64,000 nt of DNA from Streptomyces cirratus (GTDB lineage Bacteria > Actinomycetota > Actinomycetes > Streptomycetales > Streptomycetaceae). Below, piece after piece: positions 61,652 to 64,000 of this stretch. The DNA lies in the NCBI RefSeq assembly GCF_014650775.1, contig NZ_BMVP01000002.1, positions 310,001 through 374,000 on the forward strand. The letters are read 5' to 3'. The number at the start of each line of letters is the position of its first letter. The first letter of the stretch is position 1. A model generated the notes under the pieces. It did no database searches. It saw only the letters and a list, made by a program, of their open reading frames with translations, and was not told the origin of the DNA. The translations under genes were made by a program, and so were the position numbers.

Positions 61652-62874
61652 CCCTGGCCGGGTGCTTTGCGGGTGGCCGGTGCCGGGGCCGGTGCCGGGG
61701 CCGGTGCCCTGGCCGGGTCGCTGTGCGGTCCCCCGCGGGGGTGGCCCGGCCCGCCGGGCGGGGTGGCTGCGCGGTCCCCCGCGGGGGTAGCCCGGCTCGC
61801 CGGGCGGGGTCGCTGTGCGGTCCCCCGCGGGGGTGGCCCGGCCCGCCGGGCGGAGTGGCTGCGCGGTCCCCCGCGGGGGTGGCCCGGCCCGCCGGGCGGG
61901 GTGGGTTTCGCCTCAAACGCCGGCGAGGCCGGTGCCCTGGCCGGGTGGGTGTGCGGTCCCCCGCGGGGGTGGCCCGGCCCGCCGGGCGGAGTGGCTGCGC
62001 GGTCCCCCGCGGGGGTAGCCCGGCTCGCCGGGCGGGGTCGCTGTGCGGTCCCCCGCGGGGGTGGCCCGGCTCGCCGGGCGGGGTGGGTTTTCGCCTCAAA
62101 CGCCGGCGAGGCTGGGAGTGGCTGCGCCTGGGCGGGGTGCCGGGGGCGCGGGCGGGGTGGGGGGTCGTCCGGGGCGGGCATGATTTATGGCGCCGACCCC
62201 GAGTCCGAGAAGCGCGGGCCCTACGCGCCACAAATCACGTTTTAGCCCCGTCCAACCCCCCACCCCGCCCCCACCCCCGACCAACACGTCCAACCCCGCC
62301 GGGGAGACGACCAGTCCCCACCCCCGGCCGACATGTCTGCCCCGCCGGGGAGACAAGCCGCCCCCACCCCCGGCCCACCGGTCGTGACGATCAGATTCCC
62401 ACTCACCGGGCCGGGGTCGGGGGTGTGGTGGGGTGTTGACCGGGGCTAAAACGTGATTTGTGGCCGCCGGGGGGCTCCACTTCGCCTACGCCGAACGGGC
62501 GCCATAAATCATGCCCGCCCCGGACAACACCCCACCGCACGCCCGGCCCCGGCCCCCACCTCCAGCCCCGCCGGCGTTTGAGGCGAACCCTGACCCCGCC
62601 CGGCGGCTCGGGCAGCCCCTGCGGGGGGCCGGGCAGCGATCCCGCCCGGCGGCTCGGGCAGCCCCGCGGGGGGCCGGGCAGCGATCCCGCCCGGCGGCTC
62701 GGGCAGCCCCGCGGGGGGCCGGGCAGCGATCCCGCCCCGCGGGCCGGGCAGCCCCGCGGGGGAACGCGCACCGACCCCGCCCCGCGGGCCGGCCACCCCC
62801 GCGGGGGACCGCGCAGCGACCCCGCCCGGCGGCTCGGCCGCCCCCGCGGGGGCGGGTGAAACGCCCGGCCAGGG
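61652..62874. repeat. Inverted repeat superstructure between convergent genes
   Basis: Gene-free. Left array: seven 46-bp units start at 61725, 61771, 61817, 61863, then 61953, 61999 and 62045. Right array: six units of 45-46 bp run in the opposite sense, 62595 to about 62855. Each array ends toward the centre in a CCTCAAACGCCGGCG unit (62093 and reversed 62561). Inside are a 28-bp block (62167-62194) inverted at 62498-62525 and a 24-bp block (62227-62250) inverted at 62441-62464. Units contain CCCCCGCGGGGG and GCCCGGC...GCCGGGC palindromes. It probably terminates both genes or affects chromosome structure. Confidence 0.85.
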
Positions 62875-63687
62875 CTACGGTTCGCCGAAGCGCGCAAGGG
62901 CGAGGGAGCCCGCGACCGCCACCGCGAAGCCGAGGACGGCCAGCCACGTCAGGCCCTCGCGGGTGCTGTCCCCGAGCCAGGCCACGCCCACCGCCGCCGG
63001 GCCGAGCGTCTCGCCCAGCACCATCCCCGCCGTCGCCGCCGTCACCGACCCCCGCTGGAGCGCCGACGTGAGCAGCAAGAACGCCGCGCCCCCGCCCAAC
63101 AGCAGCGCGTACACCGCCGGGTTGCCGAGGTCCGGGCCGTCGATGAGGCGGACCGCCACCTCCACCACCCCGAAGCCGGTCCCCGCCGCCAGGCCCAGCG
63201 CCAGGGCCCGGGCGCGGCCCGGGAGCCGGCCCGCCGCCGCCCCGGCGACCAGCACCAGCGCCGCCACCCCCAGCAGCGCCGCCCGCAGCGCGGGCGGCCC
63301 CGTCTCCGTGCCCTCCTCGCCCGAGGACAGCCCCAGCATCACCAGCCCCCCGCACACCACCGCGACGGCCCCCCACTCCGCCCGGCTCAGCCGGACCCGC
63401 ATCAGCCGCGCCGCGACCACCGCCGTCACCGCCAGGCTGGCCGCGAGCGCCGCGCCCACCACGTAGATGGGGATGTGCCGCAGCGCCACGATCTGGAGGA
63501 CGAACCCCATCGCGTCCAGGCCCAGCCCCGCAACGTACCGCCACTGCCGCACCGCCCGCAGCAGGAGGGCCGCATCCACCCCGGACCCCGTCCCCGGCTC
63601 CGCCGCCCGCGCGGCCACCGCCTGCAGGACCGACGCCGTCCCGAAACAGACCGCCGCACCCAGCGCGCAAACCATCCCAATCAGCAC
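62875..63687 (-). CDS. EamA/DMT-type membrane transporter
   Basis: A 270-residue polytopic protein with about nine to ten helices (VLIGMVCALGAAVCFGTASVLQAVAARA, LGLDAMGFVLQIVALRHIPIYVVGAALAASLAVTAVVAARLM, ALLGVAALVLVAGAAAG) in the two-repeat DMT layout. Substrate unknown. GTG 63687 lies 6 bases after a TACAGT box and may be leaderless; ATG 63675 is the alternative. Convergent with MocR across the repeat region. Confidence 0.82.
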   Translation of the reverse strand: MLIGMVCALGAAVCFGTASVLQAVAARAAEPGTGSGVDAALLLRAVRQWRYVAGLGLDAMGFVLQIVALRHIPIYVVGAALAASLAVTAVVAARLMRVRLSRAEWGAVAVVCGGLVMLGLSSGEEGTETGPPALRAALLGVAALVLVAGAAAGRLPGRARALALGLAAGTGFGVVEVAVRLIDGPDLGNPAVYALLLGGGAAFLLLTSALQRGSVTAATAGMVLGETLGPAAVGVAWLGDSTREGLTWLAVLGFAVAVAGSLALARFGEP

Positions 63688-63801
63688 GAACAGACTGTAG
63701 GCCAGCGTCGTGACGAGGGCGTGACGACGGCCGGATTCCGTCCCCCCGCCACCCCGCTCTAGGCTGTCGGCCAACGCCACCCAGGGGGAGCGAACCCGTA
63801 C

Positions 63802-64000
63802 ATGGACACCACCGACACCACCACCACCCGGCGCCGCATGCGTTCCGGCGCCGTCGCCCTCGGCGGCATGGGCCTGCTCGCCGCCACCCTCGTGGCCTGC
63901 GGCAGCAGCGAGCCCGACAAGCGCTGCGCCGACCGCGCCACCTTGCAGAAGCTGAACGAGAAGGAGTGCAGGAGCGGCGGCCACGGCGCGTACTACTACG
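63802..64000 (+). CDS. Putative lipoprotein, 3' end outside window
   Basis: 66 codons are visible from ATG 63802 after GGGGGAG. Thr/Arg-rich N-region, hydrophobic core (VALGGMGLLAATLVAC) with lipobox LVAC, then GSSEPDKRCADRATLQKLNEKEC and GGHGAYYY. It looks like a small secreted Cys/Tyr/Gly-rich lipoprotein. Function unknown. Confidence 0.75.
   Translation, partial: MDTTDTTTTRRRMRSGAVALGGMGLLAATLVACGSSEPDKRCADRATLQKLNEKECRSGGHGAYYY

Noticed and set aside
59692..62439. Long plus-strand frame across the AhpD-like gene, MocR and the repeat region
   Set aside because: Low-complexity Gly/Arg/Ala translation, other frames hold real genes, and the end runs through tandem repeats.
61725..62855. Regular repeats resembling a CRISPR array
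   Set aside because: Units are contiguous, without unique spacers, themselves palindromic, and no cas genes are near.

Overview
This is a very GC-rich actinomycete chromosome segment, almost certainly Streptomyces. Evidence: strong GC bias at third codon positions, many GTG starts, an LAXTG-type sortase signal, MerR/MocR/ArsR regulators, several Ser/Thr kinases, and a core-gene order (guaA, pcrA, icmB-like, sucCD, purNH, folD, mdh) that I recall from the central chromosome of S. coelicolor. No rRNA, tRNA, prophage, CRISPR array or biosynthetic cluster was seen; it is mainly conserved core sequence with lineage-specific insertions.

Layout. 1-1252: end of a nucleotide-sugar dehydrogenase-like gene and a promoter region with a 19-bp hairpin array in front of glpD. 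1253-15281: glpD, three membrane kinases in tandem (the middle one a pseudokinase), a succinate-semialdehyde dehydrogenase, a GMC oxidoreductase and a sortase-anchored surface protein. 15282-25468: chorismate mutase behind a Phe/Tyr leader-peptide attenuator, guaA, a class II aldolase relative without metal ligands, membrane proteins and a LiaFSR-like envelope-stress module. 25469-35321: a MITE-like element that touches the stop codon of an NlpC/P60 gene, an ArsR-controlled hydrolase, pcrA, a MerR/beta-clamp fusion, an M23 peptidase and a lipase. 35322-43775: an IcmB-like protein, then a divergent five-gene cassette (DUF5691 and SWIM on one strand; MoxR ATPase, DUF5682 and VWA on the other). 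43776-56468: sucCD, an HTH/sigma-like/TM fusion, a PerM-like membrane protein, purNH, RDD, folD, DUF3017 and mdh. 56469-64000: a three-gene membrane cassette, an AhpD-like/MocR divergent pair, a 1.2-kb repeat palindrome, an EamA transporter and the start of a lipoprotein gene.

Most interesting points. (1) The five-gene SWIM/MoxR/VWA cassette is transcribed outward from a 12-bp inverted repeat. Both arms read TTGTCAGTG, and one arm continues as a perfect match to the actinobacterial DNA-damage promoter TTGTCRGTG-N8-TANNNT (RecA-NDp/PafBC type), so the cassette is probably DNA-damage inducible; pcrA has a weaker version. (2) Chorismate mutase is preceded by a leaderless 22-codon ORF with a Phe-Leu-Phe-Thr-Tyr run and a perfect 13-bp hairpin. 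(3) One extracytoplasmic domain is shared by the three kinases and by a non-kinase membrane protein about 50 kb away, whose two upstream partners share a GSAFS-GGSNNTNT motif. (4) The 61.7-62.9 kb intergenic region is a nested inverted structure built from 45/46-bp repeats.
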